Assembly (NCBI RefSeq): GCF_900169175.1
Contig: NZ_FXZM01000001.1
Coordinates: 1-64,000, forward strand
DNA length: 64,000 nucleotides
Direction of reading: 5' to 3'
DNA from: Brevibacterium jeotgali
GTDB taxonomy: Bacteria; Actinomycetota; Actinomycetes; Actinomycetales; Brevibacteriaceae
The notes beneath the pieces are model-generated. The model saw only the letters and a program-made list of their open reading frames with translations. It made no database searches and was not told the DNA's origin. The first letter of the stretch is position 1. Each line of letters starts with the position of its first letter. This document shows, in pieces, positions 27,323-38,474 of the stretch. Made by a program: the position numbers and the translations under genes.

Positions 27323-27721
27323 TTACCAGACGTACGCGAGGACTTCGCCGCCCACGCCCTGCTTGCCTGCTTGCTTGTCCGTGAGCAGCCCCGACGAGGT
27401 CGAGAGGATCGCGATGCCGAGTCCGCCGAGCACCCTCGGAAGGCCGTTCGACTTGGCGTACACGCGGAGGCCCGGCTTCGAGACGCGACGGATGCCGGCG
27501 ATCGAGCGCTCACGGTTGGGTCCGAATTTCAGATCGAGCTCCAGGGTCTTCCCCACTTCGGCGTCGGAGACGCTCCAGTCGGAGATGTAGCCCTCGCTCT
27601 TGAGGATCTCGGCGATACGAGACTTGAGCTTGCTGTAAGGCATGCTCACGTCCTCGTGGTACGCCGAGTTCGCGTTGCGCAGACGTGTCAGCATGTCTGC
27701 GACGGGATCGGTCATAGTCAT
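27323..27721 (-). CDS. rpsH: 30S ribosomal protein S8
   Basis: 132-residue rRNA-binding assembly protein and the translational repressor of the spc operon in E. coli. The N-terminus [15 protein letters not shown] and the C-terminus [14 protein letters not shown] ending are typical. The start could be two codons later. The 65-nt spacer upstream lacks rpsN, which normally sits there, and contains a hairpin instead. Confidence 0.98.
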   Translation of the reverse strand: MTMTDPVADMLTRLRNANSAYHEDVSMPYSKLKSRIAEILKSEGYISDWSVSDAEVGKTLELDLKFGPNRERSIAGIRRVSKPGLRVYAKSNGLPRVLGGLGIAILSTSSGLLTDKQAGKQGVGGEVLAYVW

Positions 27722-27750
27722 GTGGGCTCGTGCCCTTCCTCGTCACGGTT

Positions 27751-27770
27751 TCCCCGCCGTGAGGCGGGGA
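27751..27770 (-). other. Stem-loop between rplE and rpsH at the rpsN position
   Basis: Perfect 8-bp stem TCCCCGCC / GGCGGGGA with a GTGA loop in the 65-nt spacer. It could stabilise mRNA ends, attenuate, or be a scar left where rpsN was lost. Confidence 0.5.
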
Positions 27771-27786
27771 CCTTCAACGTAGAGGT

Positions 27787-28356
27787 TCAGTTTTTCTTGA
27801 ACGGGAAGCCGAGGTGCCGCAGAAGAGCACGCCCCTCGTCGTCCGTCTTGGCAGTCGTCACGATCGTGATGTCCATACCGCGGACCCGATCGATCTGGTC
27901 CTGATCGATCTCGTGGAACATCGACTGCTCCGTGAGGCCGAACGTGTAGTTGCCGTTTCCGTCGAACTGGCGGTCCGACAGACCGCGGAAGTCGCGGATG
28001 CGGGGCAGCGCCAGTGACACGACGCGGTCCACGAACTCCCACATGCGAGCTCCGCGCATCGTCACGTGAGCGCCGATCGGCTGATCCTCGCGCAGCTTGA
28101 ACTGCGCGATGGACTTCCGAGCCCGTGTGACGACGGGCTTCTGGCCCGTGATGAGTGTCAGGTCGTGGATCGCACCCTCGATGAGCTTCGAGTCGCGCGC
28201 AGCATCGCCGACGCCCATGTTCACGACGGCCTTGACGAGGCCGGGCACCTGCATGGGATTCGAGTAGCCGAACTCCTCCTGCAGCTTGCCGACGACATCG
28301 TCGCGGTAGACCTGCTTGAGGCGCGGTGCCGGGCGGGCGTGAGTTGTCTCAGTCAT
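27787..28356 (-). CDS. rplE: 50S ribosomal protein L5
   Basis: 189-residue protein that binds 5S rRNA and forms the bridge to S13. [21 protein letters not shown] and [11 protein letters not shown] are conserved. It overlaps the rplX stop by one base. The downstream neighbour is rpsH directly, without rpsN. Confidence 0.98.
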   Translation of the reverse strand: MTETTHARPAPRLKQVYRDDVVGKLQEEFGYSNPMQVPGLVKAVVNMGVGDAARDSKLIEGAIHDLTLITGQKPVVTRARKSIAQFKLREDQPIGAHVTMRGARMWEFVDRVVSLALPRIRDFRGLSDRQFDGNGNYTFGLTEQSMFHEIDQDQIDRVRGMDITIVTTAKTDDEGRALLRHLGFPFKKN

Positions 28357-28721
28357 CAGATGTCCTCCCCGGTACGGCGCGAGACGCGCACACGGACGGT
28401 GCGAGTGCGGCCGTCGCGCTCGACGGTCTCCTCGCGGTAGCCCACACGCGTCGGCTTGCTGTCCTTGGGATCCACCAGCATCACGTTCGAGATGTGAACG
28501 GGTGCCTCGTGGATCTCGATGCCGCCGGCGGTGGAGCCGGATGCGGTCTGCGTCGGCTTGCGGTGCTTGGACACGCGGTTGACGCCTTCGACGAGCACGC
28601 GGTTGCGCTCCGGGTAGACCTCGAGGACCTTGCCCTGCTTGCCGCGGTCGCCGCCGCGCTCCTGGCGTGCACCGGCGATCACCTGTACGAGATCGCCCTT
28701 CTTGATCTTGAACTTCGCCAT
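28356..28721 (-). CDS. rplX: 50S ribosomal protein L24
   Basis: Assembly initiator with the KOW motif ([20 protein letters not shown]). The ATG of MAKFKIKKG is preferred because GGAGGT lies 9 nt upstream; a GTG two codons earlier is possible. Length 121. Begins 2 nt after the rplN stop. Confidence 0.97.
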   Translation of the reverse strand: MAKFKIKKGDLVQVIAGARQERGGDRGKQGKVLEVYPERNRVLVEGVNRVSKHRKPTQTASGSTAGGIEIHEAPVHISNVMLVDPKDSKPTRVGYREETVERDGRTRTVRVRVSRRTGEDI

Positions 28722-28723
28722 GA

Positions 28724-29092
28724 TCACAGCACCTCCGGAGCCAGCGAGATGATCTTCATGAACTTCTTGTCGCGCAGCTCGCGGCCCACGGGACCGAAGA
28801 TGCGCGTACCGCGGGGTTCGCCGTCAGTCTTGAGGATGACGGCAGCGTTCTCGTCGAAGCGGATGTACGAGCCATCCGGACGACGACGCTCCTTGGCGGT
28901 GCGGACGATGACGGCTTTGACGATGTCGCCCTTCTTGACGTTCCCGCCGGGGATCGCATCCTTGACGGTGGCGACGATCGTGTCGCCGATGCCGGCATAG
29001 CGCCGGCCGGAGCCGCCGAGCACACGGATGGTATGGATCACCTTCGCACCCGTGTTATCGGCGACTTTGAGTCGCGACTCCTGCTGAATCAC
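28724..29092 (-). CDS. rplN: 50S ribosomal protein L14
   Basis: 122 residues, [20 protein letters not shown] at its start and [19 protein letters not shown] at its end. It contacts the 30S subunit (bridge B8). It is separated from rpsQ by 142 nt with a hairpin, so it may begin a separate spc-type transcription unit as in E. coli. Confidence 0.98.
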   Translation of the reverse strand: MIQQESRLKVADNTGAKVIHTIRVLGGSGRRYAGIGDTIVATVKDAIPGGNVKKGDIVKAVIVRTAKERRRPDGSYIRFDENAAVILKTDGEPRGTRIFGPVGRELRDKKFMKIISLAPEVL

Positions 29093-29172
29093 TTGTTCTC
29101 TCCTGTCGTCTCGCCGGTTCTCACGAGTGCGCGAGCCTTGCGGAACGGATATGGGGCAGCCGTCCGCTCACC

Positions 29173-29212
29173 CCCGGTTCCCGGTGGCCGCCGCGGAAGA
29201 GGCGGGACCGGG
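29173..29212 (-). terminator. Imperfect hairpin between rpsQ and rplN
   Basis: A 10-bp stem with one bulge (CCCGGTTCCCG / CGGGACCGGG) in the 142-nt gap. It could end or attenuate the S10 operon before rplN. Confidence 0.4.
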
Positions 29213-29234
29213 AGGGACGGGGGCAGCGTCTGGG

Positions 29235-29513
29235 TCACTTGGCGCGTTCGACGATCTCGACGAGTCGCCAGTGCTTGGACGCCGACAGCGGACGGGTCTC
29301 GGCCACGACGACGAGGTCGCCGATACCGGCGGTGTTCTCCTCGTCATGGACCTTGATCTTGCTGGTACTGCGAAGCACCTTGCCGTACAGGCGGTGCATC
29401 TTGCGGTCCTCGATCTCCACGACGACGGTCTTCTCCATCTTGTCGGAGACGACGTACCCGCGGGCGGTCTTGCGCGAGCCGCGCTCGACCGGAGCCTGAG
29501 TCTGCTCGGCCAT
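29235..29513 (-). CDS. rpsQ: 30S ribosomal protein S17
   Basis: 92-residue OB-fold rRNA-binding protein. [22 protein letters not shown] and [11 protein letters not shown] are conserved. ATG at 29513 is preferred because GAAGAGG lies 7 nt upstream; it overlaps the rpmC stop. Last gene of the rpsJ-to-rpsQ run. Confidence 0.97.
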   Translation of the reverse strand: MAEQTQAPVERGSRKTARGYVVSDKMEKTVVVEIEDRKMHRLYGKVLRSTSKIKVHDEENTAGIGDLVVVAETRPLSASKHWRLVEIVERAK

Positions 29514-29770
29514 CACTTATCCTCTTCCTTCGCAGCGGACGGATCGGTCCGGATTGCAAGCTTGCGCTCGTTGAGCACCGTGTAGATCCGTGCGATGTCG
29601 CGACGGACGGCCTTGAGGCGGCCATGGCTCTCCAGCTGGCCGGTGGCCGTCTGGAAACGGAGGTTGAAGAGTTCGGCCTTAGCCTTCTTCAGCTCCTCGG
29701 CGAGACGCTCGTTGTCGAAACCATCGAGCGCGTCCATGGAGAGATCCTTGGAACCGATAGCCATTCTCAT
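29513..29770 (-). CDS. rpmC: 50S ribosomal protein L29
   Basis: 85 residues; the two-helix core ([20 protein letters not shown], then [18 protein letters not shown]) sits at the tunnel exit. A start two codons later is possible. Its ATG overlaps the rplP stop (ATGA). Confidence 0.97.
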   Translation of the reverse strand: MRMAIGSKDLSMDALDGFDNERLAEELKKAKAELFNLRFQTATGQLESHGRLKAVRRDIARIYTVLNERKLAIRTDPSAAKEEDK

Positions 29771-30183
29771 TCACCACCTTCGCGCCGCACGATGCGGGCC
29801 TTGAGCGGAAGCTTGTGGATCGCGAGGCGGAGCGCCTCACGAGCGACTTCCTCGGACACACCGGCGAGCTCGAACATCACTCGGCCCGGCTTCACGTTCG
29901 CGACCCACCACTCAGGCGAGCCCTTGCCTGAACCCATGCGGGTCTCAGCAGGCTTCTTCGTCAGCGGACGGTCCGGGTAGATCGTGATCCAGACCTTTCC
30001 GCCACGCTTGATGTGGCGCGTCATCGCGATACGAGCCGCTTCGATCTGACGGTTCGTCACGTACGCCGGTTCGATGGCCTGGATTCCCCAGTCACCGAAC
30101 GTGACGGTGTTGCCGCCCTTGGACATTCCGCGGCGGCCCGGGTGGTGCTGCTTGCGGTACTTGACACGGCGTGGGATGAGCAT
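29767..30183 (-). CDS. rplP: 50S ribosomal protein L16
   Basis: 138 residues starting [38 protein letters not shown] is the conserved loop contacting A-site tRNA. Two nucleotides separate it from rpsC. Confidence 0.98.
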   Translation of the reverse strand: MLIPRRVKYRKQHHPGRRGMSKGGNTVTFGDWGIQAIEPAYVTNRQIEAARIAMTRHIKRGGKVWITIYPDRPLTKKPAETRMGSGKGSPEWWVANVKPGRVMFELAGVSEEVAREALRLAIHKLPLKARIVRREGGE

Positions 30184-30185
30184 GG

Positions 30186-31019
30186 TCAGCCCTCCGATCC
30201 GGCTTCGGCCGCCGGAGCGGCCTCAGCAGTGTTCTCTGTCGTCTTCTGCTGGGCGTCACCGCTGCGTCCGCGTCCGCGTCCGCCGCGCTGGCGTCCACGT
30301 GCTGCGGGCCCACCGGCGCCACCGCCACGGGTTCCCCCGCGGCCTGAAGGCTGCGAAGCCTCCTGCGCCGCGAGCTCCTTGTCCGTGAAGTCGCCCTTGT
30401 AGATCCAGACCTTCACGCCGATGCGGCCGAAGGTGGTCTGCGCCTCGAAGAAGCCGTAGTCGATGTTCGCACGAAGGGTGTGCAGCGGCACACGGCCCTC
30501 GCGGTAGAACTCCGACCGGCTCATCTCTGCGCCGCCCAGACGGCCGGAGCACTGCACGCGGATGCCCTTGGCACCAGCGCGCTGCGCGCTCTGGATGGCC
30601 TTGCGCATCGCGCGACGGAATGCCACGCGGCTTGCGAGCTGCTCGCCTACGCCCTGTGCAACGAGCTGGGCGTCGACCTCGGCGTTCTTCACCTCGAGGA
30701 TGTTGAGCTGGATCTGCTTGCCCGTGAGCTTCTCGAGATCCCCGCGGATGCGATCGGCTTCCGCACCGCGGCGGCCGATCACGATGCCGGGACGAGCCGT
30801 GCGGATATCCACACGGACACGATCACGGGTGCGCTCGATATTGACGCGCGAGATGCCAGCGCGCTCAAGACCGGTGCTCAGCAGCGCCCGGATCTTGATG
30901 TCCTCGCCGAGGTAGTCGGCGTAGCGCTGACCAGCCTTCGACGAGTCCGCGAACCACTTCGAGCGGTGGTCCGTGGTGATTCCGAGTCGGAATCCGTTGG
31001 GATTGATCTTCTGACCCAT
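30186..31019 (-). CDS. rpsC: 30S ribosomal protein S3
   Basis: Part of the mRNA entry channel, with KH domain ([20 protein letters not shown]). [20 protein letters not shown] starts the protein. A C-terminal extension of about 55 residues is Gly/Arg-rich ([21 protein letters not shown]) and then acidic, giving 277 residues; similar tails occur in other actinobacteria. The ATG overlaps the rplV stop by one base. Confidence 0.98.
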   Translation of the reverse strand: MGQKINPNGFRLGITTDHRSKWFADSSKAGQRYADYLGEDIKIRALLSTGLERAGISRVNIERTRDRVRVDIRTARPGIVIGRRGAEADRIRGDLEKLTGKQIQLNILEVKNAEVDAQLVAQGVGEQLASRVAFRRAMRKAIQSAQRAGAKGIRVQCSGRLGGAEMSRSEFYREGRVPLHTLRANIDYGFFEAQTTFGRIGVKVWIYKGDFTDKELAAQEASQPSGRGGTRGGGAGGPAARGRQRGGRGRGRSGDAQQKTTENTAEAAPAAEAGSEG

Positions 31020-31399
31020 CAGCGGTTCCCCTTCCGGTCAGCCGGGACGTCGTCACCGGATGCGAGAACCACTGTGATGTGGCTCGTGCGCTTGTTGATG
31101 CGGCCGGCCCGACCCTGCGCGCGGGGACGGAACCGACGCATGGTCGGTCCTTCGTCCACGAACGCCTGGGTGATGACGAGCTCGTCCTCATCGAACGCTT
31201 CGCCCAGCTTGTCGGCCGTCTGGCGTGCGTTGGCGACGCCCGAAGCGACCAGCTTGTACAGCGGATCGGACACAGACTGCTCTGCGAACTTGAGCACCGC
31301 GAGGGCTTCCGACGCCTGCTGACCACGAATGAGGTCGACGACGCGGCGAGCCTTCTGGGGCGTGACGCGCAGGTAGCGCACCTTCGCCTTGGCTTCCAT
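31019..31399 (-). CDS. rplV: 50S ribosomal protein L22
   Basis: 126 residues; the extended loop lining the exit tunnel is the [21 protein letters not shown] segment (macrolide-relevant region, appears intact). [19 protein letters not shown] is the N-terminal signature. Confidence 0.98.
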   Translation of the reverse strand: MEAKAKVRYLRVTPQKARRVVDLIRGQQASEALAVLKFAEQSVSDPLYKLVASGVANARQTADKLGEAFDEDELVITQAFVDEGPTMRRFRPRAQGRAGRINKRTSHITVVLASGDDVPADRKGNR

Positions 31400-31443
31400 C
31401 GTTTCCTACTTCCTTCAGTCTCAGAGACCGTGGGCGCACCGCG

Positions 31444-31725
31444 TCAGCGGCGACGGCCCTTCCGGTCATCCTTGTCGTGGCCGCGGAACATCCGCGTCGG
31501 TGCGAACTCGCCGAGCTTGTGCCCGACCATCGCTTCGGTGACAAACACGGGAACGTGCTTGCGGCCGTCGTGCACGGCGATCGTGTGTCCCAGGAAATCC
31601 GGGATGATCATCGAGCGGCGGGACCAGGTCTTGATGACATTCTTCGTGCCCTTATCGTTCTGACCAGCGACCTTCTTGTAAAGGTGCTCGTCGACGAAGG
31701 GGCCCTTCTTCAGACTGCGAGGCAT
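31444..31725 (-). CDS. rpsS: 30S ribosomal protein S19
   Basis: 93-residue head protein: [19 protein letters not shown], then [21 protein letters not shown] and GEFAPTR. It lies 15 nt after rplB. Confidence 0.98.
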   Translation of the reverse strand: MPRSLKKGPFVDEHLYKKVAGQNDKGTKNVIKTWSRRSMIIPDFLGHTIAVHDGRKHVPVFVTEAMVGHKLGEFAPTRMFRGHDKDDRKGRRR

Positions 31726-31740
31726 GTGTGAGGCTCCCTA

Positions 31741-32577
31741 TCAGCGCTTCTTGCCGGTGCGACGGCGACGCACGATGTACTTGTCGCTTTCCTTGTTCGG
31801 GCGACGGGTCCGGCCCTCGGCCTGACCCCACGGGCTGACCGGGTGGCGGCCACCCGAAGTCTTGCCCTCGCCACCACCGTGCGGGTGATCGATCGGGTTC
31901 ATGACGACACCGCGGACGGTCGGGCGCTTGCCCTTCCAGCGCATGCGTCCCGCCTTGCCCCAGCTGATGTTCGACTGCTCGGAGTTGCCCACCGCGCCGA
32001 TCGTCGCGCGGCAGCGCACATCGACGTTGCGGATCTCACCGGACGGCATGCGCAGCTGCGCATACGGGCCGTCCTTCGCCACGAGCTGCACCGACGAACC
32101 GGCGGAACGCGCGATCTTCGCGCCGCCGCCGGGACGAAGCTCCACAGCGTGCACGACCGTGCCCACGGGCACATTGCGCAGCTGCAGGCTGTTGCCGGGC
32201 TTGATGTCGGCCTCAGCACCTGCTTCGATGACGTCGCCCTGCTTGAGCTTGGTCGGAGCGAGGATGTAGCGCTTCGCGCCATCCACGTAGTGCAGCAGCG
32301 CGATGCGCGCCGTGCGGTTCGGGTCGTACTCGATGTGCGCTACGCGCGCCTCGATGCCGTCCTTGTCATGGCGACGGAAGTCGATGACGCGGTACTGGCG
32401 CTTGTGTCCGCCGCCCTGATGACGGGTGGTCACACGACCGTTGCTGTTGCGTCCACCTTTTTTCGGGAGGGGACGGAGAAGCGACTTCTCCGGTGTCGAC
32501 CGGGTCACTTCGACGAAGTCGGCGACGGAGCTGCCGCGGCGGCCCGGGGTCGTCGGCTTGTGCTTACGGATTCCCAT
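31741..32577 (-). CDS. rplB: 50S ribosomal protein L2
   Basis: 278-residue protein close to the peptidyl-transferase centre. The conserved His loop region [20 protein letters not shown] is intact, as is [19 protein letters not shown] near the N-terminus. It follows rplW by 31 nt. Confidence 0.98.
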   Translation of the reverse strand: MGIRKHKPTTPGRRGSSVADFVEVTRSTPEKSLLRPLPKKGGRNSNGRVTTRHQGGGHKRQYRVIDFRRHDKDGIEARVAHIEYDPNRTARIALLHYVDGAKRYILAPTKLKQGDVIEAGAEADIKPGNSLQLRNVPVGTVVHAVELRPGGGAKIARSAGSSVQLVAKDGPYAQLRMPSGEIRNVDVRCRATIGAVGNSEQSNISWGKAGRMRWKGKRPTVRGVVMNPIDHPHGGGEGKTSGGRHPVSPWGQAEGRTRRPNKESDKYIVRRRRTGKKR

Positions 32578-32608
32578 TGTCTTCTAATCCTTACCTGTCA
32601 GCCGGCGC

Positions 32609-32911
32609 TCAGAGCGCGCCGCCGAAGATGTCGATGTCGCCCTGCTTCAGGCTGACGATCGCACGCTTCGTGTCGTTGCGCTTGCCCGTGCCAGTACGTG
32701 TCCGGCGGACCTTGCCCTGGCGGTTGAGGGTGTTGACCCGGTCGACCTTGACGCCGAAGATCGCCTCGATGGCGTACTTGATCTCTGACTTGTTCGACCG
32801 CGGGTCGACGAGGAAGGTGTACTTCCCCTCGTCCATCAGCGCGTAGGTCTTCTCGGAGACGACCGGCGCGAAGATGATGTCGCGCGGGTCCTTGATGGTC
32901 ACGGAGCTCAC
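32609..32911 (-). CDS. rplW: 50S ribosomal protein L23
   Basis: 100-residue tunnel-exit protein and docking site of trigger factor and [23 protein letters not shown] and the [18 protein letters not shown] loop are typical. Its start overlaps the rplD stop (ATGA). Confidence 0.97.
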   Translation of the reverse strand: MSSVTIKDPRDIIFAPVVSEKTYALMDEGKYTFLVDPRSNKSEIKYAIEAIFGVKVDRVNTLNRQGKVRRTRTGTGKRNDTKRAIVSLKQGDIDIFGGAL

Positions 32912-33582
32912 TGTGCGTCCTCCTTAGCGCTCGTCGCTGCGGCCGTGACGGCCGTGCGTGCGAGGAAGGCATCGAGTGCGGCCTGGGTGAACACGACATC
33001 GTCGGACATCAGCACGTCGTACGTGTTGAGCTGATCGACGGGGAGGACGTGGACACGCGTCAGGTTGCGCACACTCAGGTGGGTGAGATCGTCGCCGCGC
33101 TCGATGACGACGAGCTTGTTCCTGCGGTCGGAGATCTTCGCGAGCGCCGCACGTGCGGTCTTGGTCGAGGGCACGTCACCGGTCACCAGTGCGGTGACGA
33201 CGTGGACCCGGTCGAGGCGTGCCCGGTCAGAGAGCGCACCGCGCAGCGCGGCCGCCTTCATCTTCTTGGGCGTCCGCTGCGAGTAGTCACGCGGAACCGG
33301 ACCGTGCACGATGCCGCCGCCCGCGTACTGCGGGGCGCGGATCGAGCCCTGGCGCGCGTTGCCGGTGCCCTTCTGGCGGTACGGCTTGCGCCCGCCGCCG
33401 CGGACCTCGGCGCGCGTCTTCGCCTTGTGGGTGCCCTGACGCGCAGCCGCGAGCTGAGCGATCACGACCTGGTGGATGAGCGGGACGTTCGTCGGAACGG
33501 CGAACACCGCGCTGGGGAGCTCAGCGGTGCCGGCCTTCGCGCCGTCCGCATCGATGACATCGATGGTCTTCGTGTCAGTCAT
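32908..33582 (-). CDS. rplD: 50S ribosomal protein L4
   Basis: 224 residues. The tunnel loop [20 protein letters not shown] is intact, and [20 protein letters not shown] precedes it. In E. coli L4 represses the S10 operon; whether it does so here cannot be seen. It lies 3 nt after rplC. Confidence 0.98.
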   Translation of the reverse strand: MTDTKTIDVIDADGAKAGTAELPSAVFAVPTNVPLIHQVVIAQLAAARQGTHKAKTRAEVRGGGRKPYRQKGTGNARQGSIRAPQYAGGGIVHGPVPRDYSQRTPKKMKAAALRGALSDRARLDRVHVVTALVTGDVPSTKTARAALAKISDRRNKLVVIERGDDLTHLSVRNLTRVHVLPVDQLNTYDVLMSDDVVFTQAALDAFLARTAVTAAATSAKEDAQ

Positions 33583-33585
33583 CTC

Positions 33586-34260
33586 TTATGCCTCCTTCGC
33601 AGAGGAACGAACGAGAACGACTCCGCCCTTCGGGCCGGGGACAGCACCCTTGATGAGCAGCAGTCCGGCCTCGGCGTCGACGGAGTGGACCGTGAGGTTC
33701 TGTGTCGTGTGACGCACAGCGCCCATACGGCCGGCCATCTTCATGCCCTTGAACACGCGCCCGGGGGTCGCGGCTCCGCCGATCGCACCCGCCTTGCGGT
33801 GATTGCGGTGCTGACCGTGCGACGCGCCGACACCGGCGAACCCGTGGCGCTTCATGACGCCTGCGGTGCCCTTGCCCTTGGTGGTGGCGGTGACGTCGAT
33901 CTTCGCGCCGGCCTCGAACACCTCAGTGGTGATCTCCTGGCCGAGCTCGTAGTCGACGGAGTCAGCGGTGCGCAGTTCGACGAGGTGGCGACGCGGTGCG
34001 ACACCGGCCTTCTCGAAGTGACCCGCGTCGGGCTTGTTGACCTTGCGCGGATCCATGTCTCCGAAGCCGATCTGCACGGCTGAGTAGCCGTCGACCTCTT
34101 CGCTGCGGATCTGTGTCACAACGTTCGGCGACGCCTGCACGACGGTCACCGGCACGAAGTTGTTGTTCTCGTCCCACACCTGGGTCATGCCGAGCTTGGT
34201 GCCCAGGATGCCCTTGACGCTGCGGGTGGTGGGGAGAGCCTTGGAACGTGTGTTGGCCAT
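33586..34260 (-). CDS. rplC: 50S ribosomal protein L3
   Basis: 224 residues. The start [20 protein letters not shown] is chosen over a longer reading that runs antisense through rpsJ with no homology. [18 protein letters not shown] and the central [20 protein letters not shown] loop near the peptidyl-transferase centre are conserved. It follows rpsJ by 10 nt. Confidence 0.98.
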   Translation of the reverse strand: MANTRSKALPTTRSVKGILGTKLGMTQVWDENNNFVPVTVVQASPNVVTQIRSEEVDGYSAVQIGFGDMDPRKVNKPDAGHFEKAGVAPRRHLVELRTADSVDYELGQEITTEVFEAGAKIDVTATTKGKGTAGVMKRHGFAGVGASHGQHRNHRKAGAIGGAATPGRVFKGMKMAGRMGAVRHTTQNLTVHSVDAEAGLLLIKGAVPGPKGGVVLVRSSAKEA

Positions 34261-34270
34261 GTCCTCCCCC

Positions 34271-34579
34271 TCAGAGCTTGATCTCGATGTTGACGTCGTC
34301 GGCGAGGTCGAGGCGCATGAGCGAATCGACCGCCTTCGGCGTCGGGTCCACGATGTCGATGAGGCGCTTGTGCGTGCGCATCTCGAAGTGTTCGCGGCTG
34401 TCCTTGTACTTGTGCGGCGAACGGATGACGCAGTACACGTTCTTCTCCGTAGGCAGCGGCACCGGGCCGACGACCGTTGCGCCTGCGCGAGTGACGGTGT
34501 CCACGATCTTGCGCGCGGCACTGTCAATCACAGCGTGGTCGTACGACTTGAGCCGGATGCGGATCTTCTGTCCCGCCAT
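34271..34579 (-). CDS. rpsJ: 30S ribosomal protein S10
   Basis: 102-residue head protein and NusE antitermination factor. [20 protein letters not shown], then [20 protein letters not shown]. First gene of the S10 operon; the upstream 399-nt region holds its promoter. Confidence 0.98.
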   Translation of the reverse strand: MAGQKIRIRLKSYDHAVIDSAARKIVDTVTRAGATVVGPVPLPTEKNVYCVIRSPHKYKDSREHFEMRTHKRLIDIVDPTPKAVDSLMRLDLADDVNIEIKL

Positions 34580-34978
34580 GGCGAAAGTCTCTTCCTTCCG
34601 AACTTCCCGGCCATCAACGCCCTCCTTCCGGATGAGCGTCTGCGCCGGCTTGACGTGACCGACCCCCGAGGTCGGGCGTGTCGCTTCTGCCTCGCGGCAG
34701 AGTGACGACACTCGTTCAATGGCTGCCCGGCCCGAACCCGCACGTGTGCAGATTCAACAGCCGGATCCCCCGGGACCGTTCGCGACGCAGGGTCGCAGTG
34801 CAGGGGTCGGTGGTCCCGGATCACAACCACACTATCTTGGCATGCCGGGCGTGTCGTCGCAAATCCGATCGCGACCCGTGCTGGCCGCAGCAGCGGACGA
34901 GGAAGGGCCCCGGGGTCACCCCCGAGGCCCTTCTTCAATTCCGTCGCAGGTCAGAGACCTGCAGGAGAGTCGATCAGA
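34580..34978. other. Intergenic region between rpsJ and tuf
   Basis: About 400 nt without a credible gene. It contains the tuf terminator hairpin near the tuf end. On the minus strand there is a weak S10-operon promoter candidate with -10 GATAGT at 34831-34836 and a poorly spaced TTGCGA upstream. The S10 mRNA leader would then be about 250 nt, long enough for an autoregulatory structure. Confidence 0.4.
34902..34933 (-). terminator. Hairpin terminator of tuf
   Basis: A 14-bp stem with one mismatch (GAAGGGCCCCGGGG / CCCCGAGGCCCTTC) and TCAC loop, about 46 nt after the tuf stop. Confidence 0.65.
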
Positions 34979-36172
34979 TCACTTAGTGATGCTCACGACA
35001 CGACCGGCGCCCACCGTGCGTCCACCCTCACGGATGGCGAAGCGGAGGCCCTCCTCCATAGCGATCGGCTGGATCAGCTCGACCGACATGTCGGTGTTGT
35101 CACCGGGCATGACCATCTCGGTGCCCTCGGGCAGCGCGATGACGCCGGTGACGTCCGTCGTACGGAAGTAGAACTGCGGGCGGTAGTTCGAGTAGAACGG
35201 GTTGTGACGCCCGCCCTCATCCTTCGAGAGGATGTAGACCTGCGCCTCGAAGTTCGTGTGAGGCGTGATCGAGTTCGGCTTCACGACGACCTGGCCGCGC
35301 TCGACGTCCTCGCGCTTCGTGCCGCGGAGCAGGAGCCCCACGTTCTCACCCGCGCGGGCATCCGGCAGGGTCTTGCGGAACATCTCGATCGCGGTGACCG
35401 TCGTCTTGGACGACTTCTCCTTGATGCCGACGATCTCGATCTCCTCGTTGGGGAGGAGAACGCCGCGCTCCACACGACCGGTGACGACCGTGCCGCGACC
35501 GGTGATGGTGAAGACGTCCTCGACCGGCATGAGGAAGGGCTTGTCGACATCGCGCTCCGGCTCCGGAACGTTCGCGTCGACCGCCTCCATGAGATCAGCG
35601 ACGGACTGGACCCACTTCTCGTCTCCCTCGAGAGCCTTGAGAGCGGACACCGGCACGACTGGCGCATTGTCTCCATCGAAGTCCTGCGAGGAGAGGAGGT
35701 CGCGGACCTCGAACTCGACGAGCTCGATGAGCTCCTCGTCTTCCACCATGTCCGACTTGTTCAGCGCGGCGACGATGTACGGGACGCCGACCTGACGCGC
35801 GAGCAGCACGTGCTCACGCGTCTGCGGCATCGGGCCATCGGTCGCTGCGACCACGAGGATCGCACCGTCCATCTGTGCGGCACCGGTGATCATGTTCTTC
35901 ACGTAGTCAGCGTGGCCCGGTGCGTCGACGTGCGCATAGTGGCGCGTTTCCGTCTGGTACTCGACGTGCGACACGTTGATCGTGATGCCGCGCTGCTTCT
36001 CTTCCGGCGCGTTGTCGACCTGGTCGAATGCCCGGGACTCGTTGAGCTCGGGGTACTTGTCCGCGAGGACCTTGGTGATCGCTGCGGTAAGAGTCGTCTT
36101 ACCGTGGTCGACGTGCCCGATCGTCCCGATGTTGACGTGGGGCTTGGTCCTTTCGAATGAGGCCTTTGCCAC
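34979..36172 (-). CDS. tuf: Elongation factor Tu
   Basis: 397-residue GTPase that delivers aminoacyl-t[12 protein letters not shown] (P-loop), VDAPGHADY (G3, with Ala where E. coli has Cys) and NKSDMV (G4) are intact. It follows fusA by 124 nt; a palindromic element lies just upstream of its ribosome binding site. Fourth gene of the rpsL-rpsG-fusA-tuf str operon. Confidence 0.99.
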   Translation of the reverse strand: MAKASFERTKPHVNIGTIGHVDHGKTTLTAAITKVLADKYPELNESRAFDQVDNAPEEKQRGITINVSHVEYQTETRHYAHVDAPGHADYVKNMITGAAQMDGAILVVAATDGPMPQTREHVLLARQVGVPYIVAALNKSDMVEDEELIELVEFEVRDLLSSQDFDGDNAPVVPVSALKALEGDEKWVQSVADLMEAVDANVPEPERDVDKPFLMPVEDVFTITGRGTVVTGRVERGVLLPNEEIEIVGIKEKSSKTTVTAIEMFRKTLPDARAGENVGLLLRGTKREDVERGQVVVKPNSITPHTNFEAQVYILSKDEGGRHNPFYSNYRPQFYFRTTDVTGVIALPEGTEMVMPGDNTDMSVELIQPIAMEEGLRFAIREGGRTVGAGRVVSITK

Positions 36173-36196
36173 TGGGTTCCTCCTGGTGTTTGGTGC

Positions 36197-36217
36197 AGGA
36201 TATGCGGTTCATATCCT
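36197..36217 (-). promoter_or_regulatory. Inverted repeat in the tuf leader
   Basis: Perfect 8-bp inverted repeat AGGATATG-CGGTT-CATATCCT about 25 nt upstream of the tuf start. On the minus strand TAGGAT directly before it could be a -10 element. It may be an mRNA hairpin or a binding site. Confidence 0.4.
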
Positions 36218-36296
36218 AGAACCGGATTGTGGGTAGATGAGTGTCACTATGCTGACAGCCGATAGGCCCCCGCACAATGTCACGGGTGAGAGAGGG

Positions 36297-38402
36297 TCAC
36301 TCCCCGCCGCGGACCTTCTGGATGATCTCGTCGGCGACGTTCTTCGGAACCTCTCCGTAGCTGTGGAAGAGCATCGTGTACACAGCGCGACCCTGCGTCT
36401 TCGAACGCAGATCGCCGATGTATCCGAACATCTCCGACAGCGGGACCAGAGCCTTGACGACCTTGACGCCGGTGGCGTCCTCCATCGACTGGATCTGACC
36501 ACGACGCGAGTTCACGTCACCGATGACGTCGCCCATGTACTCCTCGGGAGTACGGACCTCGACATCCATGACCGGCTCGAGGAGCACCGGGTCGGCGCGC
36601 GGAACGGATTCCTTCAGCACCATGGACCCGGCGATCTTGAACGCCATCTCCGACGAGTCGACGTCGTGGTAGGCGCCGTCGAGCAGCGTCGCCTTGATGC
36701 CGACGAGCGGGTAGCCGGCCAGCACTCCGAGCTCCATCGCGGACTCGATGCCCTCACCAACGCTGGGGATGTACTCCTTCGGCACGCGCCCGCCGGTGAT
36801 CGCGTCCACGAACTCGAAGACCTTGTCGCCCTCGACCTCCATCGGCTCGATGGAGACCTGGACCTTCGCGAACTGCCCCGAGCCGCCGGTCTGCTTCTTG
36901 TGCGTGTAATCGATCTTCGGCACTGCGCGACGAATCGTCTCGCGGTACGCGACCTGCGGCTTGCCGATGTTCGCCTCGACCTTGAACTCGCGCTTCATGC
37001 GGTCCACGAACACGTCGAGGTGCAGCTCGCCCATGCCGCCGATCTCCGTCTGGCCGGTCTCCTCGTTGAGGTTGACCGTGAAGGTGGGGTCCTCCTTCAC
37101 CAGCTTCTGGATCGCGGTGCCGAGCTTCTCCTGGTCGCTCTTCGTCTTCGGTTCGATGGAGACGAAGATGACGGGATCCGGGAAGGACATCGACTCGAGC
37201 ACGATCGGCTGGTCGGAATCGCAGAGCGTGTCGCCGGTCGTCGTGTCCTTCAGACCGATGAACGCGTAGATGTGGCCGGCGAAGGCCTGCTCGACCGGGT
37301 TCTCCTTGTTGGAGTGCATCTGGAAGAGCTTGCCGACGCGCTCCTTCCGCCCGTTCGTCGTGTTGACGACCTGGTCACCGGTCTTCACGGTGCCCGAGTA
37401 CACGCGCACATAGGTGAGTGAACCGAAGAAGGGGTGCGTCGCGACCTTGAAGGCAAGAGCCGCGAACGGTCCGTCCTTCTTCGGCTCTCGCGTGATGACC
37501 GTGTCCTCGTCGTTGACCGGGTGTCCCTCGATAGCCGGGACATCAAGAGGGGACGGGAGGTAGTCGGTCACCGCGTGGAGCACGAGCTGGATGCCCTTGT
37601 TCTTGAACGCCGAGCCGCACATGACGGGGTATGCCTGCGAGGCGATGGTCAGCTGGCGGATACCGGCCTTCATCTCCTCGATGGTCAGTTCGCCCTCTTC
37701 GAGGTACTTCTCCGTGAGGTCGTCATTCGCCTCAGCGGCGTCCTCGACGAGCTGCGCGCGGTACTCTTCGGCACGCTCCTGGAGGTCGGCCGGAATGGCC
37801 ACCTCCGTCATGTCCTGACCCTTCTTCGACTCGTCCGGCCATTCGTAGGCCTTCATCTCGATGAGATCGACGACACCGCGGAAGTCGGACTCAGCACCGA
37901 TCGGCAGCTGGATGACGAGCGGCTTGGCTCCCAGGCGATCCTTGATGGTGCTGACGGTGTAGTAGAAGTCGGCGCCGAGCTTGTCCATCTTGTTGACGAA
38001 GCAGACGCGCGGCACGTTGTACTTGTCTGCCTGGCGCCACACGGTCTCCGACTGGGGCTCGACGCCCTCCTTGCCGTCGAACACGGCCACCGCACCGTCG
38101 AGCACGCGCAGCGATCGCTCCACCTCGACGGTGAAGTCGACGTGACCCGGGGTGTCGATGATGTTGAACTGGTTGTCCTCCCAGTAGCAGGTCGTCGCGG
38201 CCGACGTGATGGTGATGCCGCGCTCCTGCTCCTGTTCCATCCAGTCCATCGTCGAGGCACCGTCGTGCGTCTCGCCGAGCTTGTAGTTCACGCCGGTGTA
38301 GAAGAGGATGCGTTCCGTCGTCGTCGTCTTGCCGGCATCGATGTGGGCCATGATGCCGATGTTGCGGACCTTGCTGAGGTCGCTGAGCACGTCAAGTGCC
38401 AC
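36297..38402 (-). CDS. fusA: Elongation factor G
   Basis: 701-residue translocase GTPase. AHIDAGKTT (P-loop), DTPGHVDFT (G3) and NKMDKLG (G4) are present, with the usual five-domain length. [20 protein letters not shown] at the N-terminus. It lies 72 nt after rpsG, with a strong hairpin between. Confidence 0.99.
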   Translation of the reverse strand: MALDVLSDLSKVRNIGIMAHIDAGKTTTTERILFYTGVNYKLGETHDGASTMDWMEQEQERGITITSAATTCYWEDNQFNIIDTPGHVDFTVEVERSLRVLDGAVAVFDGKEGVEPQSETVWRQADKYNVPRVCFVNKMDKLGADFYYTVSTIKDRLGAKPLVIQLPIGAESDFRGVVDLIEMKAYEWPDESKKGQDMTEVAIPADLQERAEEYRAQLVEDAAEANDDLTEKYLEEGELTIEEMKAGIRQLTIASQAYPVMCGSAFKNKGIQLVLHAVTDYLPSPLDVPAIEGHPVNDEDTVITREPKKDGPFAALAFKVATHPFFGSLTYVRVYSGTVKTGDQVVNTTNGRKERVGKLFQMHSNKENPVEQAFAGHIYAFIGLKDTTTGDTLCDSDQPIVLESMSFPDPVIFVSIEPKTKSDQEKLGTAIQKLVKEDPTFTVNLNEETGQTEIGGMGELHLDVFVDRMKREFKVEANIGKPQVAYRETIRRAVPKIDYTHKKQTGGSGQFAKVQVSIEPMEVEGDKVFEFVDAITGGRVPKEYIPSVGEGIESAMELGVLAGYPLVGIKATLLDGAYHDVDSSEMAFKIAGSMVLKESVPRADPVLLEPVMDVEVRTPEEYMGDVIGDVNSRRGQIQSMEDATGVKVVKALVPLSEMFGYIGDLRSKTQGRAVYTMLFHSYGEVPKNVADEIIQKVRGGE

Positions 38403-38429
38403 GGTTTCTCTCTCTCGTATCGATGACTC

Positions 38430-38461
38430 CCCCGGTCCGGGCCCGGAGGCCCGGACCGGGG
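38430..38461 (-). other. Strong hairpin between rpsG and fusA
   Basis: Perfect 14-bp stem CCCCGGTCCGGGCC / GGCCCGGACCGGGG with a CGGA loop and no T-run. It could partially terminate transcription or protect a processed rpsL-rpsG message. Confidence 0.6.
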
Positions 38462-38474
38462 TTCGTCGCCTCTG

